Numbered from the stretch's first letter, positions 23,901 through 36,089 are shown. The stretch: 64,000 nucleotides of DNA from Sinonovacula constricta (GCA_007844125.1 CM017557.1:60145050-60209049); one strand, 5' to 3'. Notes: generated from the sequence alone by a model not told the origin. Numbers and translations are program-made.

Positions 23901-24940
23901 TGATTTTAGTGATTGATTTAAGATCTGTGGTAAACTTTATTTTGATGGCTTTAAACTTCTTTAAATGAAATTCTAAATTTTATTTTTACATTTTTATTGA
24001 ATGGCGGTGTAATCATAACCATTCGTTTTCACTATATTTGTATTAAGGACCTATAGGTTAGCATAGAATCTTTAGATGGGTGTTTGTTGGGATTTCTTCA
24101 GTTACATGAAAAAAAGAGTGGCGACATCTGCGAAGAATGACAATATTTGTACTCTGCATTTCCTACATGCATATTTTTTGTTTGTCTTTTTATATCAGAT
24201 TGGCCAAAATTTCAGCCGTAAGAATAAAAAACATGAAGATATTGGGTACACCTTTCGACAACTTTTTTTAAATATAAAACCAATCAACCAGCAATATTCG
24301 TTATTCTTATAAGCAAAACTTATCTTATCACAACATGTAGTTCAAAAGTGTATTGACTTATGTTGTCTCGTACATCATCGCATCGGACATCATTATACAA
24401 AACGTGGCAAAAGGTCACCTTAGTGTTCTCATCGTGAAAGACTGTACTGCTGGCGGCGACATTAAACGCATGCTTAAAGCAGTTCGGTAATGGTGTATAC
24501 TTAATTTGTGTCAAGATGCTTCTTACTGAGTTTATCGTAGAATTGATCAAACCGTATTAAACTATTTTAGACAAAGAACGGTAAAAAAGTAAGGAACCGT
24601 TAAGATTAGAAAGAACTTAAAAGGTAGATAAGCAAAATCTATACATGTTATAGAACTGTAATTGCCAAATATTTTGAGTTTAAATTTGACAAAGAATGGT
24701 GTTTAAAGCTGTATCATAACACATTATATAAGTAAATAAAAGCATTAGAAATATAACTTTTTATGGGACAACTTCCATGATCTTAAAGGCAAAATAACAC
24801 AGACTTATTGACACGAAAATATAATGTGAACAGGTCTTAGCATTGTAATTAACATATGTTTAAGTTTTATTTGATGTTATATTGTGTTTGCGTGTGTATA
24901 TTATTACATGGTGGTGAGAGTATGTATTTCATAGCGTTGC
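20930..24940. other. Long gene-free stretch
   Basis: Four kilobases of AT-rich DNA without a convincing gene. The exception in texture is a CG-containing patch at 22490-22660 with many GTAACG/CGTAACG words (reported under findings). A GTT-rich patch lies at 21650-21710. Confidence 0.45.
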
Positions 24941-24959
24941 AAGTTTTCATTTGTTTCAG

Positions 24960-25159
24960 CTGCAATCGCCAAACATTTCTTTATCGACGGCTATAGCGAT
25001 GGCTTAAGGGTAAGGCTGAAGAAAATTCCTATATTGCCTGAAAGCAACCAAACACAACTAAACAATTATATCATACACGACTGTATAGTGAAAATGGACT
25101 TTAAGGTGGACGACGTGATTTTCAAATCTAAGACAACTATTTTTTTTAAATTGACTTAA
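24960..25159 (+). other. Possible orphan exon (unrecognised)
   Basis: A pyrimidine-rich acceptor 'gttttcatttgtttcag' is followed by a 65-codon open frame (24962-25156) ending in TAA at 25157-25159. An alternative donor GTAAGG lies at 25010. The translation is not low-complexity (it begins AIAKHFFIDGYSDGLR) but resembles no family I know. No partner exon is visible. A chance open frame is quite possible. Confidence 0.15.
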
Positions 25160-25449
25160 CCACCAACCAATATGATGATCTAGCCAAAGAATGACTGAAT
25201 TAATGTACATAAAAATTATAATGGTTAATATTTAATTTATTAAATAGCAACAAAATATCAATACGCTGAACAAGATATGTGTAACATGAATATTATACAT
25301 CAAAGAGCTTCATGACTTCAGGTCAAACGTAAGACACCATGTGAAGACATGTATTATCAAGGCGAAGGGAGACATAAACATTAACAAATAAAAATATATA
25401 TATTGCTAAACAATCGCAATGAGAGAACAGCAACTTCCCATGATATATA

Positions 25450-25890
25450 ACTTTAAACGCTGACATTGTGTTTTGTATTGGTATAATTGCATTTGAAGTT
25501 GTCTAGCGTTACTAAGTGCCGGACTCTTTGCCTAAGTAGCTGTCACTTAGTGCTTAATATGTCCTGTCACTAATTGTCAATTAAGTGTCGCGATATTGGT
25601 GCACGATTGCCCACTATCGATGTCACGATAAAGCTGACAAATAAAGCGACCGGGTGATCGTTGTGAGGGTTCTTACGTTTGTTATGATAACTATAAGATA
25701 GATCAGATCAAAGACAAATGGTTACATATTATAATAATGCCTATTTTCTCTATTCAGTCGTGGATCTTGATAATTCGTGTTTTGAAGCTTGAAGCAGCAC
25801 TGAGAAATGCGCCCAATATAAATGTAGGATTAGATAAGGATAAAGTTGCAAAACGGTCGAATAATTTGATCCCATCTGCCTTTCAAGAGA
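25450..25890 (+). repeat. R3 dispersed repeat copy 1
   Basis: It shares ordered landmarks with 32693-33110 and 39680-39970: 'tctagcg', 'ggactctt', 'taagt..ctgtca', 'cctgtcactaattg', 'gcccactatcgatgt', and 'gatcttgataatt'. The 3' part holds a splice-like, 45-codon open frame (acceptor before 25758, donor GTGAGG at 25894) that the sister copies do not preserve, so I do not call an exon. Confidence 0.65.
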
Positions 25891-26640
25891 TTCGGTGAGG
25901 CCCCATATGTAAGAATACTTATGATTAACTATAAGAAAACGTCATTAAAACAAAACGGTAAATTAAATATCATTACTTTAGCCCATTCAGTTTGGGGACA
26001 AAGTGTAAGGATAAGCTAATTGACCTAAAACTGCATAAGACACATCAATATATGGTTAACTTTGCATGTCACAAATAATAACAGCGATGCATAGAAATAT
26101 AGCATTACCACCTGATGTGACTGTTTTGTTTAAAGTTAAAATATATATAGTTAACCAATTAACAAGGTGGAATCATCTGTTTGAGGTATTTGTTAGAGAT
26201 AAAAGCCAGTGCAAATAGATCATGCTACAGAACATTCAGCAAACGGTTGTATCGATGTGACTGCGAACCTTTATTCGCTAAATATACGTATAGTAGTACC
26301 AAACAATGGTTCTGATTAATGCTTCTTACGACTACAAAAAAAACTACTAAATAAAGAAAATGTACTCTATTTAGAAACAAAATTGAAAGAAGATACATCG
26401 CAATATTTTCAGGTCAGACTTAAAACAATTATCTGTACCTTTCTTTTTGTTGATGTATGGTCGACAACGACACGGACACTACAGTCTATTTTTGACAACA
26501 TAGCGACAGTAGTCAATGGAAAAAAAAATCCATATTTTGTAAAAACAACAACAACAAACACACACAAAGCAACTGGACGAACTCTAGATGCTCAGTATGT
26601 GTTATTCACTAAATAAGGTGTCTTTGTTTTTTTAATTTCT

Positions 26641-26986
26641 CGGAATTTATTATTGTTTGTTTGTTTGTTTAATGGGTTTATCGTCCCACCAACAGTATTT
26701 CAGTTATCTTGAGACGGTGTCCACTTGAAGCAGATATAGTGCTGCCTTCACTGTGTATAGCATGCCGTGAACACCTGGCATGATACCACACCCAGTCACA
26801 TTATCCTGACACCGGGCCAACCAGTCGTGGAACTTACCCTTATATTTGCTTGAGCGTTAGCAAGGGAAGCTATACCACTACCATTTTAACGACTTTGGTA
26901 TGTCGCGGCCCGGGATCGAATCCGATGCCTTCTCCTGGAGCCGACGCTCTATCGACTGCGCTACCAGGTCCGGTCGGAATTTATTA
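26641..26986 (-). mobile_element. SINE-A copy, antisense, with 12-13 bp target-site duplication
   Basis: Full-length SINE-A on the minus strand (26653-26974), with the TTTG-rich tail at 26653 and the head GACCGG at 26974. The duplication CGGAATTTATTA lies at 26641-26652 and 26975-26986. Confidence 0.93.
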
Positions 26987-27419
26987 CCTTTATTAAAAGC
27001 AGAATATTCGTCATGCTTTAAACACACTTACGACCATGACTTTGAAAAGATACATAGCACAAGAATCTCGATGTCCATCCTTAAGGAAAGACAAAGAGAT
27101 TCTAAATAATCCGTAAAAAGAAAACTAGACCTTTAAAATGATAGTATATATCAGATATAAATAGAAACATAAATAAGGATGATGAAAAGCCTTGAAGAAA
27201 CGTGCTTTTAATGTTTTGAAGCAATTTTTTCATGCCCTAAATATACTCTTTTAGAAGGAAGTAAAATTCCGAAAGGTTAAGACCACACCCAGAGAAGTCG
27301 AGAAATCTCGTTTTTGTTACCACAAACTTTGTTATGAGCTGGGTGAGTTATTATTATATGTTAAAAAAATTTCAGGGTTTTTCTTTCATTGTCAGCAGGT
27401 GGTATTAAATTGTTAATGA

Positions 27420-28020
27420 TGTCACATTTGTTATTAAAAATACAATTAAGAATATATGGCAAAGTCCTTTCAGATCAGTGATGAGCCAACAAAATGAGCG
27501 AACCCGACAGTTACCGCCTTGGAACGGCCAGTCGGCAATATGGACCAACTGGGGTGCTTAAACCGGTTTTACAGGGTTCTAACCTCACACTTCCTGACGG
27601 GTTTCTCAAATGCAAACAATGAAGAGAAAAACGATCTACTTTAATAAAAATTTCCAAGCGCTGTACGTTTTCTTTGATAATTTATGACGAAGGTAGTGAC
27701 GTCATTGAAAATTAATGTCTGCTTAGTGGTTCGAAACAGAGAGGAGTATTATTTCGATTAGAAGAATTACCCAGAAACTGTTGATTGTAAATGAATTAAC
27801 TTTTTGAATGAAGAAAAAAGACAAGAGAAGAATTAATACGAGTAGTTGTAGCATGTGAAGATGGATTTCTTGTACCAAAGTCCAATGTCCATCAAAGGAA
27901 ATGCACGCCAGAGAAGAATTAATAGTTGTAGCATCCTGTTCATGTGAAGATGGATTTGTTGAACACTAAAGTCCAATGTCCATCAAAGGAAATACACGTA
28001 ACAATCCTTATAGGGCGAAG
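27420..28020 (-). repeat. R1a long copy with an internal tandem duplication
   Basis: Core at about 27515-27605 ('ttaccgccttggaacggcca', 'gcttaaaccggttttacag', 'cacttcctgacgggtttctc'). The rest follows the long version seen at 50.8-51.9 kb, ending 'cacgtaacaatccttatag'. An ~85 bp piece ('gagaagaattaat' to 'catcaaaggaaat') is tandemly duplicated at 27823-27998. Confidence 0.85.
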
Positions 28021-28029
28021 TAAATGACA

Positions 28030-28980
28030 AAATAGATTACAAGTACATGTATATTTATTTATACATGTATTTGCTTATCAAATACTTGCCCATATCTTAA
28101 TTAAGTAATAAAGACTTTTAAAACATATATACCATTTTATACCAATTAGTGTTATAAAATTTGTGTGTTTTCTTCTATATTTTCAAATACACGTATATTG
28201 ATGTTAGGTAATTGTCTGCTAGACTTTGTTCTTTTATTTGTTACTTTTCTGCATTACTCTTATTTTTCTGTATTGTATTGAAGGTTTCATTGCTAGAGGA
28301 AAATACAAACTTTCTGTACCTTTATAAAGTATATTGTATTATAAATATACGTATTGGAGTATTAATAAGTACAAACAGTTATATGCTTTTCAAATGCTTG
28401 ATTATTTCTATGAATTATTAAATAAATAAATATTTTAATATATATGTATGTATATTTATATGTGATCAATTAGATTTATGCTTTCCTCATGTTAATATAC
28501 TGAATTGTTATTGATGTTATAACTGCTTGGTTATTTTTACATAAACAACAACGTTGTTAAATTGGGCCAAAGTGTTGGCTATAAACAGTACCCAATCTCC
28601 GTTTTTAATCCATCCTATAACGGATTCAAGTGCTACAACTTATATGTTTTGCCTATTTTTTATAATTAATATAAAGGAAACATTGATAAGAATAAAACCA
28701 AAAAAAATATAAAAAATAAAGCAATTTCCCTTATTATAGAAGTTAGTAAGTTCTAATTCAAGGAAACCCAAATATTTTTTCTTCTACCGCAAGCACTATA
28801 TTCAACAATACTATCTCATACATCGGAGGTGGGGTGTGGGTGTACCCGCAGCTGATCAGCTGGTCTCCGATTTTGAATAACACCCACTCGCAGCTAATAA
28901 CTACACGTCACCAATCATGTCATAAATATGTGTTAGTGTATCATAATCAAAAACATAAATAAATAACTGAAAAATAAGAA
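28030..28980. other. Gene-free AT-rich stretch
   Basis: No gene is seen. A perfect 14 bp palindrome CAGCTGATCAGCTG (two E-boxes) is at 28849-28862, in a slightly GC-richer patch. It is noted only as a curiosity. Confidence 0.45.
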
Positions 28981-29011
28981 AGAAAATTCACCAAAATGTA
29001 GCTCTCAGCTA

Positions 29012-29180
29012 AACCTAGGACACCAAATGCGCGTTCAGTCACGTTCCTTGTTTGAGCATGTGCATAATTGAATCTCTCCTCCTGTCTTGTCGCAAGGTGT
29101 ATCAGAGGTGTAATCAGTCATGACCGTAACTGAAAGCTGGAAGCATCTACTGGAAGCCAATCGTCTTGTGTTGTTTGTAG
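29012..29180 (-). pseudogene. HARBI1-type PIF/Harbinger transposase fragment
   Basis: On the minus strand one frame reads a segment ending SFQLRS, a TGA, then LITPLIHLATRQEERFNYAH, and continues AQTRNVTERAFGVLG. This matches the end of the DDE nuclease domain of HARBI1-like transposases, with the usual order of a 'pLrpWLlTP' block, then 'eerfN.ah..TR..vErafGvL'. The stop sits where the family normally has Trp (TGG to TGA). Similarity fades after GVLG and before about 29180. It is a dead fragment of a DNA transposon; the rest of that element was not found nearby. Confidence 0.75.
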
Positions 29181-29499
29181 GAGATCGGTCACTGACGAAT
29201 TCCGCAAAACAAATGCGTTGAACCTGGCCACCTAATGACGGCGTGTAGAAATCTGTCAATTTATCTTTTTAATCTGGATTAAAACATGTAATACACATTG
29301 TACAGTAGTTCTCCCTGTGGGTAGTGAAAAACAAAAACAAAAACATACCCACAAATAGTACACGTAAGAATGCATACGTCTTAGAGCGTCAAGATATTGC
29401 CTGCACGTCCAAACACCTACCAGCAAAGAAAGGCAGGTTCTAGCGCTGGTATCTCTATCAACGTGAATTTTATGGCTCCGACTTTATCTGGAAAACCGG

Positions 29500-29745
29500 T
29501 ACTCGGTAGAAGGCAAGTTTCCTTTTTCGCTGTTCATCCTCTGAATTAGGATTAACTGAATTGGCAGTCGCGGGTTCAAAACCCGGCAACGGTAAACCAA
29601 AGACTCTGAAGTTGGTAGTACTGGCTTCCCTCCTAACGCTCGGGGCTAAGGGGACAGTATTACGTCCGACTCGTCGGTGTCAGTATATGGACCAACCGGG
29701 TTCAGTCCTTGGGCTGCTCATAAGTGCCCCTGTGCTATAATGATA
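29500..29745 (+). mobile_element. SINE-C fragment (tRNA-derived)
   Basis: A B box GCGGGTTCAAAACCCGGC is followed by a body with 'actggcttccctcctaacgc', 'gtcggtgtcagtatatggac' and 'caaccgggttcagt'. The body is distinct from SINE-A apart from a shared 'tcggtgtcag' type of word. The A-box region is degraded. Confidence 0.6.
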
Positions 29746-29749
29746 GATA

Positions 29750-30985
29750 TGTCGCTGCATAGTATCGGCAAAAAAAGCCGGCAAATCCCAATTCCATCAA
29801 TATTACATGGTTACATACACTGTTTATAGCAAGAAGGGAATTGAGATAAGTTTCAAGAATTCTCTTCTGTTGTATTTGCGATTTACATTTATAAATAGAA
29901 ACAATAACAACAAACAATCTTAACATAAGTATTGTAACATAATGGCGTAGAATTACTCGACTACGTAAATGGCGTAATGTTCTCGGCGAAAGTAGACAAT
30001 CCGAGTATCGCCAAGGACACTCCCGCTTTTAAAGCAGATGTAAACAAACCATTTAAATAGCGTGCTAGGAAAATTAAAGCTAACAGTTAATGTCGAAAAG
30101 AAAAGAAAATAGTGATATGCACATGGCCATAAATGTGGAGAAATCACGCACACACTCGCCCCCTCCACCAGCCCCCCTCCCCTCCCCCGCTTTGTTGGTA
30201 TTATTCTATAATTCCGGTGATATTAAGGATCAAGCAGCGGTCATGATGACATCTGAAAATTTTAAAACTTTTTGGCGTGGAGTGGCGACATGCTTAAATG
30301 ACACCCAAATATGCTATCAGAAAAATAATTGAGAACTTTCTAATTGCATTTTTATCCAGCAAAAGTACATGAATTCGTGTATTTAATGTTATCAATTCAT
30401 TCGTTGTATTCTGTGGCTTGTATGAAATCCTGTGGATGATGAATGGTGACGAGTTATCTCAAGAATCCTACAATGTACCTGGTCAAGAAAGCAAAAGTGC
30501 AATTCGGGTCAGATGATATAATATTCCGCAGTCAATCAACAAGAGGCTATGGTTTGTAATGTTAAAAAACACAACTTACAACAGCATCCTAAGGTCATTT
30601 TTGTTTACGTTAAGCTGTGTCAATCGTAGTCGAGATAATCGCAAGATTAGATTGTCATAGGGAGAATGTGACTTTCATCAGAAGAAAAATTAACAACAGA
30701 GCAATATAATTGTGGGCACGATCAGTGTGAATCTTATAATTATACAAAAGACATTGTTGTCGTGTTTGCTTCAATAATAGTTTGTGTACATAATGATGGT
30801 GTCCGTATTGTTTGAAATTGTAACATTCTAATTACATATATTTAAATGAAAATCAGAGTGTATACTATATTGTATTGTTTGAAATTGTAACATTCTAATT
30901 ATATATATTTAAATGCATACTATAGTTTCAAAAATCATCACTCACTGGTACACAAACAAACAAACAAAAAATACAGCAACAAACA
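29750..30985. other. Gene-free stretch with a 60 bp tandem duplication
   Basis: No gene is recognised. 'ttgtttgaaattgtaacatt' followed by 'ctaatta.atatatttaaat' occurs twice, at about 30807-30855 and 30868-30916. A C-rich patch (ccccctccaccagcccccct) lies at 30161-30180. Confidence 0.5.
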
Positions 30986-30989
30986 AACA

Positions 30990-31075
30990 AAACAGTTTCC
31001 GTTATGGGACACTCATTCGGCAAAATGACCGACTGTGGAGCTTAAACGGTTTTATTTAGCGCTAATGTCTAATAT
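30990..31075 (-). repeat. R1 core fragment
   Basis: Diverged minus-strand R1 core: 'attcggcaaaatgaccgact', then 'gcttaaacggtttta'. No flanks are recognisable. Confidence 0.6.
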
Positions 31076-31495
31076 TACACGTCTAAAATACTTTTTCTTA
31101 TTGAGGTAAGATATAGAATAAATTAAAACTACTATTGATCGTATACCATTGTTTTATTTTTTTTTATTTTGTGACAAAAATGAACAATCTACACCCTCTG
31201 GTTCTCAGAAAACAAATATTCTCTCGATCTTGATAATATTTTATATATTTTGATATAATTTACTTCGAATAAAGATATGTGTGCAAACTCTATGGATATG
31301 TGCCATAAAAATAAAATGGTCGATCTCATGAATATATTAATCATGCTACGGAGAATATTATACTTCTGTCAGCACTTAGCCTATTGTTATTTGTTCTTTG
31401 ATACATTTTGCTTGTACATGTATATAGAACATCACAAGGACAAAAGAAAATAGTTTCGGAAAGCTGATTTGTTCATTGTTTTAATTTGAATGAAA

Positions 31496-31547
31496 TTATA
31501 TGTTATTATAATTATTATTATAATTATTATTATTATTATTATATTTA

Positions 31548-31640
<93 letters not shown>
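31496..31640 (+). repeat. (ATT)n microsatellite
   Basis: About 140 bp of TTA/ATT trinucleotide, nearly perfect from 31550 to 31633, with degraded edges. Poly-Tyr/Ile open frames across it are artefacts. Confidence 0.97.
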
Positions 31641-31641
<1 letters not shown>

Positions 31642-32002
31642 TATTGTTATATTTACGTGAATATTTTATGAACATAGAAAGAAGTTTTCAGTAGTTCTGA
31701 ACTCTGACTTGTTCACTTTCTTTTGTGTATTGAAATAAATGCAAAACACGCAAACAAAGCTCACACACAAACACACGCAAGCAAACACACACAGAGACAC
31801 ACACACACACACTTATTCAAAAGAAAACGAAATGTTTAATCTTAGTTAACCTCGTTGCTCACTCTTTTTCGTTTTGGTTTAAAGAAAGATGCAAACGTTG
31901 TCCACATTTTACATGCACAGAATTATGCAAGAAAGTATCGTATTAAATATAAGCAAGGAACTATCATCGTCACACTGAGGGTTAACAGATATTCAGTGTT
32001 TA

Positions 32003-32319
32003 AAAAGATAAACCCTTGTAGCAATCGGTAGATCGTCGGCTCCAGGTAAGGGAGGCCAAGGGTTTGTTCGCGGACCGAGACATACCAAAAGTCGTTAAAA
32101 TAGTAATGGTATAGATCCGTTGTTTACGCTCAAGCAAATATAATTGTAGTTCTACGACTAGTTGGTCCTGTGTCAGGATAATGTAACTGAGTGTGATATT
32201 CATGGCATGCCCTTCGTAGTGAAGACAGCACTATATCTGCTTCAAGTGGACACCGCCTCCAGTTAACTGAAATACTGTTGCCGGGGGCGATAAACACAAT
32301 ATACAAACGAAAAGATAAA
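32003..32319 (+). mobile_element. SINE-A copy, 5' truncated and diverged, with 10 bp target-site duplication
   Basis: It begins inside the A box ('ttgtagcaatcggtagatcg'), lacks the GACCGGACC start, and has many substitutions ('ccgggggcgataaac' tail). AAAAGATAAA flanks it at 32003-32012 and 32310-32319. It is an older insertion than those at 6, 20.6 and 26.7 kb. Confidence 0.85.
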
Positions 32320-32692
32320 TTAGTAAGGTTTAACATTGTTTGAGGCTTACGACAGGTGGTGGGATGAATGGCCTGTCCTACCACTAGTCTAAAGGTATTA
32401 AGATTACAACTCAACATATTTTGCAAAATAGAGTTTTTACAAAAAAGATATATATGTTTTAAATGTAATGGAATCCAATTTTGTGATATCTTTTTAAAAC
32501 TTAAATCTTGTTTGATTAATTAAAGTCTATCGCTGTCTAGTATTCAATTAGCAGGTTTATGAATAAAAGGGTGCAATATTTACAGTCTATTTACTGAGAG
32601 TTACTCTATCGACTTATCTTTAAGTGTTATTTCAATATTGCCAACTAATAAGATAATGTACTTGTAGCCATAAGGGAACCAATATAAAAAAT

Positions 32693-33110
32693 AGCTTTTA
32701 CGCTGACGTGGCGTCTGACATTCGTATAATGCATTTGAGTTCGTCTAGCGATAACGATTAGACTCTTAGTCTAAGTGACTGTTATTTGGTCCTAAATAAT
32801 TCCTGTCATTCATTGTCAATTAAGCTGTATGATTGCCTATTATCGATGTTACCATCAGCCGGACAGATCACGTGACCGGCTGGTCATTGTGCGTTGTTAC
32901 ATTTGATTAGATGCCAATTATCGTAAGTCGGATAGCATCTATGGCAAACAATTGCATATCATAATAAGGCCTGTATTGCCTACTTCATTATGCATCTTGA
33001 TAATTAATGTTTCTGATGCAACTTTTAGACGTATACCAATATAAATGACAGATTAATGGATAAAACCGCAAAGAGGATGGTTGAATTTAGGTCCCGCTCT
33101 TTAATTTTGA
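32693..33110 (+). repeat. R3 dispersed repeat copy 2
   Basis: Same order as 25450-25890: 'gcatttgagttcgtctagcg', 'gactctta', 'taagtgactgtta', 'ttcctgtcattcattgtcaa', 'gcctattatcgatgt', then 'gcatcttgataatt'. It is more decayed in its 3' third. Confidence 0.65.
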
Positions 33111-33228
33111 CCTTTGATGACTTTAATGTGTACTTGCATGCAAACAAGACCGTATAAAATGTCTGAAGCAAAGTCAAAACCGAAACATTAAACTAATATC
33201 TCTGGAAAAGAAATTTGATCATATATGT

Positions 33229-33232
33229 ATAT

Positions 33233-33299
<67 letters not shown>

Positions 33300-33301
33300 T
33301 A
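33229..33301 (+). repeat. (TTTA)n microsatellite
   Basis: About 72 bp of uninterrupted ATTT tetranucleotide. Confidence 0.97.
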
Positions 33302-33574
33302 ATAAAATAATCTTTTGGAACAATGATTTAAAATATTCTACATTTTTGGACACTCATTCTGTAATATTTGACAACGTCAGAATACCATTCATCTCCATTG
33401 GTAAAACAGACACATTTGTAAATCATATAAATCAACGGGTATAATAACTGTTTTTGCAATAATTGTTCTTGTTTGTTTCTTTTTTGTATTTATATTTTAT
33501 TAAAAATACAGATAAAACGACATAAAATAGCACTAGTCAGTTAGTAATGTGCACAACATATGCTTTATTAAAGG

Positions 33575-33985
33575 TTGTATTGGACAGTTTGCCGATATCA
33601 AATGTATGTAACAATATCTGACCTCTGTTTGGGGTAGTTGTGCATAATTTCATACTTTAGTCTAAACTTTGGCGATTGTTTACTGTATCTCAATTTTAGG
33701 GCAGTAAAACTCGTCAATTTACACTTAAAGTGTTCTTTTTTCAAATCTTAAAATGAGAACGATTGGGATTCCTGCTAAAAGAATCGACGTCACAGCGGAC
33801 GACATGGATGATCTAAAACGTAAGTGGTTACGTTGTTTTCTTAGTTTAAAAATAGCTAACTGTGCAGTGTGGCTCAGATAGGAAATACATGTTTGTAATG
33901 ACAATTGTGGCGTTATGGTTCACTTTCCAGACAGGTGAAGGACATCAATAATCATCATTTTGCAAGATCCTCTCAGGTAACAATA
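33575..33985 (+). repeat. R2 dispersed repeat copy 3
   Basis: It matches the reverse complement of 35400-35885: 'cagtttgcc.a.atcaaatg', 'catactttag', then 'gcagtgtggctcagatagga', then 'ttttgcaagatcctctcagg'. An ATG-initiated mini-frame ends in a perfect donor (AAAAC|GTAAGT at about 33821) but has no support in the other copies. Confidence 0.7.
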
Positions 33986-34379
33986 TTTTAATAAGATGTT
34001 TATAAAATATGTTTCGTCTAAACTTACGGATACCACCTTAAACCCATCAATGCAAATGGAATTTCAGCCATTAAAAGGTGCATGTAAATCTAACGTCAAA
34101 CTAGAGGTGTTATATCCTAACAAGGTTATAAGGCTTATTAAAAAAACATTTCAGTCTACGTGTCAGTTGAGTGAAGACGGGTGGCGGGAAGTGGTGACGC
34201 AGTCATCGCTGAGGAAATCCGGTCGCCTTCTGTTAATGTCCCAATCAATAATGTGTCCAGTATTTTTTTCTATAGAAAAAAGTGGCTAGCAGACGAAAAA
34301 TAACATCTTTACATACTCTTGTATGCGTCCTTGGCTAAGTGGGATTTTTCGGTTTTCATGTTAATGCTATGGAAATTTT

Positions 34380-34580
34380 GTTTGTTTGTTGTTTGTTTGT
34401 TTGGTTTATCCTGACATCGGGCCCGCCGGTCGTGGAACTACCCTTATATTTGCTTGAGCATTAGCAAGGGAGTTATACCACTACCATTTTTACGACTTTA
34501 GAATGTCGTGTCTTGGGTTCGAACGGGGCGTCCCGTACCTGGAACCGACGCTCTACCGATTGCGCTTTCAGGTCCAGTGA
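34380..34580 (-). mobile_element. SINE-A copy with internal deletion, antisense
   Basis: The tail side 'ttggtttatc' jumps directly to 'ctgacatcgggcccg', skipping about 125 bp of body present in the other copies. The junction falls at TTATC, which occurs at both ends of the missing part in intact copies. The tRNA-like head is degraded but recognisable to 'caggtccagt'. Confidence 0.85.
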
Positions 34581-34589
34581 ATGGGAATT

Positions 34590-35395
34590 CTCTTGCAAAG
34601 AGCGTCACTTTAAAACTCACCCGGACTGTGCTTGCGTGAGATTAACTACATGTAAGTAAGAAGCTAATACTATATCTCTCCAGAACATCCATGACACATT
34701 TTTACCCTATATTAAATAGACTGTTACAATCCAAATGACGCAACAGAAAGAGCCAGCAACAATTTTTATAGCATAATATATTTTAATTAACAAGTTTCAA
34801 GTTACAACAATGTAGATACTGTAAAAAAAAAGAATATTATAATCGCAATACAACAAAGCTGGTTTAGGTCTTTATGAAAGTTCACTTAATTAAATAATGT
34901 CAAAAAGTCATTTTCAATATCCATATTATATTCCAAAGATGGTAGCGCTTTTAATGTAACGCACTAATAATAATCAAAAGATATAATATTTTAACACTGT
35001 GATATTTAACTAAGGTTACTATGTGATTTGCTATTGATGTCTGAGAATTTTACGATGTTGTTGATTATGAGAAATCAGCTCTACTTATACTATTAGTAAA
35101 GAATATTCCCGAATGTTACAGCTGAGTCTAAAAGATAGCATCCCCAGATATTTAACACAAGCACCAAAAACAATAAACAAGGTGATCCAGAAAATTCTAT
35201 CAAGTTGTCGTTTGAAAGACAGTGCACTAAAACTGAATCGTCACAAGGTCATTAGGGAGGCTCATACAGAACAGAATAAGCTTACATTTTAACCAACTTT
35301 GACATAACAAGGCATGACAAGAAAAACAATATGAACGATGAAGCAAATACTATACACAGGACATGTTAAAATGGTATCTGAAAGTTCGGACCAAA
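34590..35395. other. Gene-free AT-rich stretch
   Basis: No gene or repeat is recognised between the SINE and the R2 copy. Confidence 0.45.
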
Positions 35396-35399
35396 GATT

Positions 35400-35885
35400 T
35401 TTTTCCTTAAAAGACCGTATCAGTCATTGTTACCTGAAAAGGTCCTGCAAAATGCTGTTTATTAATGCCCTAGATCTTTGTGAACAGCGAAACATAAATC
35501 TTCACTCGTCATTGCAAAAAGGTATTTCTTATCTGAGCCACGCTGCAGCGATAGCTATTTTTAAACTAGGAAAATCACGTGACAACTTACTTTTGAGATC
35601 AAGTTATGACGTCATCAGTGTAGTCTGCTCTGACGTTAATATCTATTTTTTACAGAGATCACTTTTGGGCTTATTTATAGATTTGGAAAGAATGAATATT
35701 TAGAATGCTTTTTTGGAACAAAATGTGAAGCTTACAATATAGAGTTCAAAATCGTATTTACTGAGTCTAAAGTATGAGTTTATGCAGAAATTATTCCTGA
35801 ATTCCACAAAACAGCGTAAACAGTACTGTTGCGCGCATTTGATGTAGGCAAACTGTCGGATACCATCTGTAAAACGCACTTTTGA
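35400..35885 (-). repeat. R2 dispersed repeat copy 2
   Basis: Same orientation as 7616-8095: 'cagtcattgttacctgaaaa', 'atctttgtg.acag.gaa', 'gggcttatttatagattt', and 'aaactgtcggataccat'. It forms an inverted pair with 33575-33985, 1.4 kb away. The 121-codon + strand frame over it (35338-35703) crosses the repeat boundary and is not a gene. Confidence 0.75.
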
Positions 35886-36089
35886 ATGTACACGGGAATG
35901 AAAAAAATGAGCATACACTGGGATAAGTATTACTTGTAATTTATAATGTGTAAAATAAAGACCACATCTAAATTCTTAATATACGTTAGTTCAAACCGAT
36001 AGATTTATCTCATATTTTAACTTATTGTGCAGCATTGTTTTTCAAAATTAGTGTACAAGATATCGTATTTCTGTATTCGGGCTTGATAG

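Noticed and set aside
35338..35703. 121-codon plus-strand frame
   Set aside because: It overlaps the R2 repeat in antisense and crosses its boundary.
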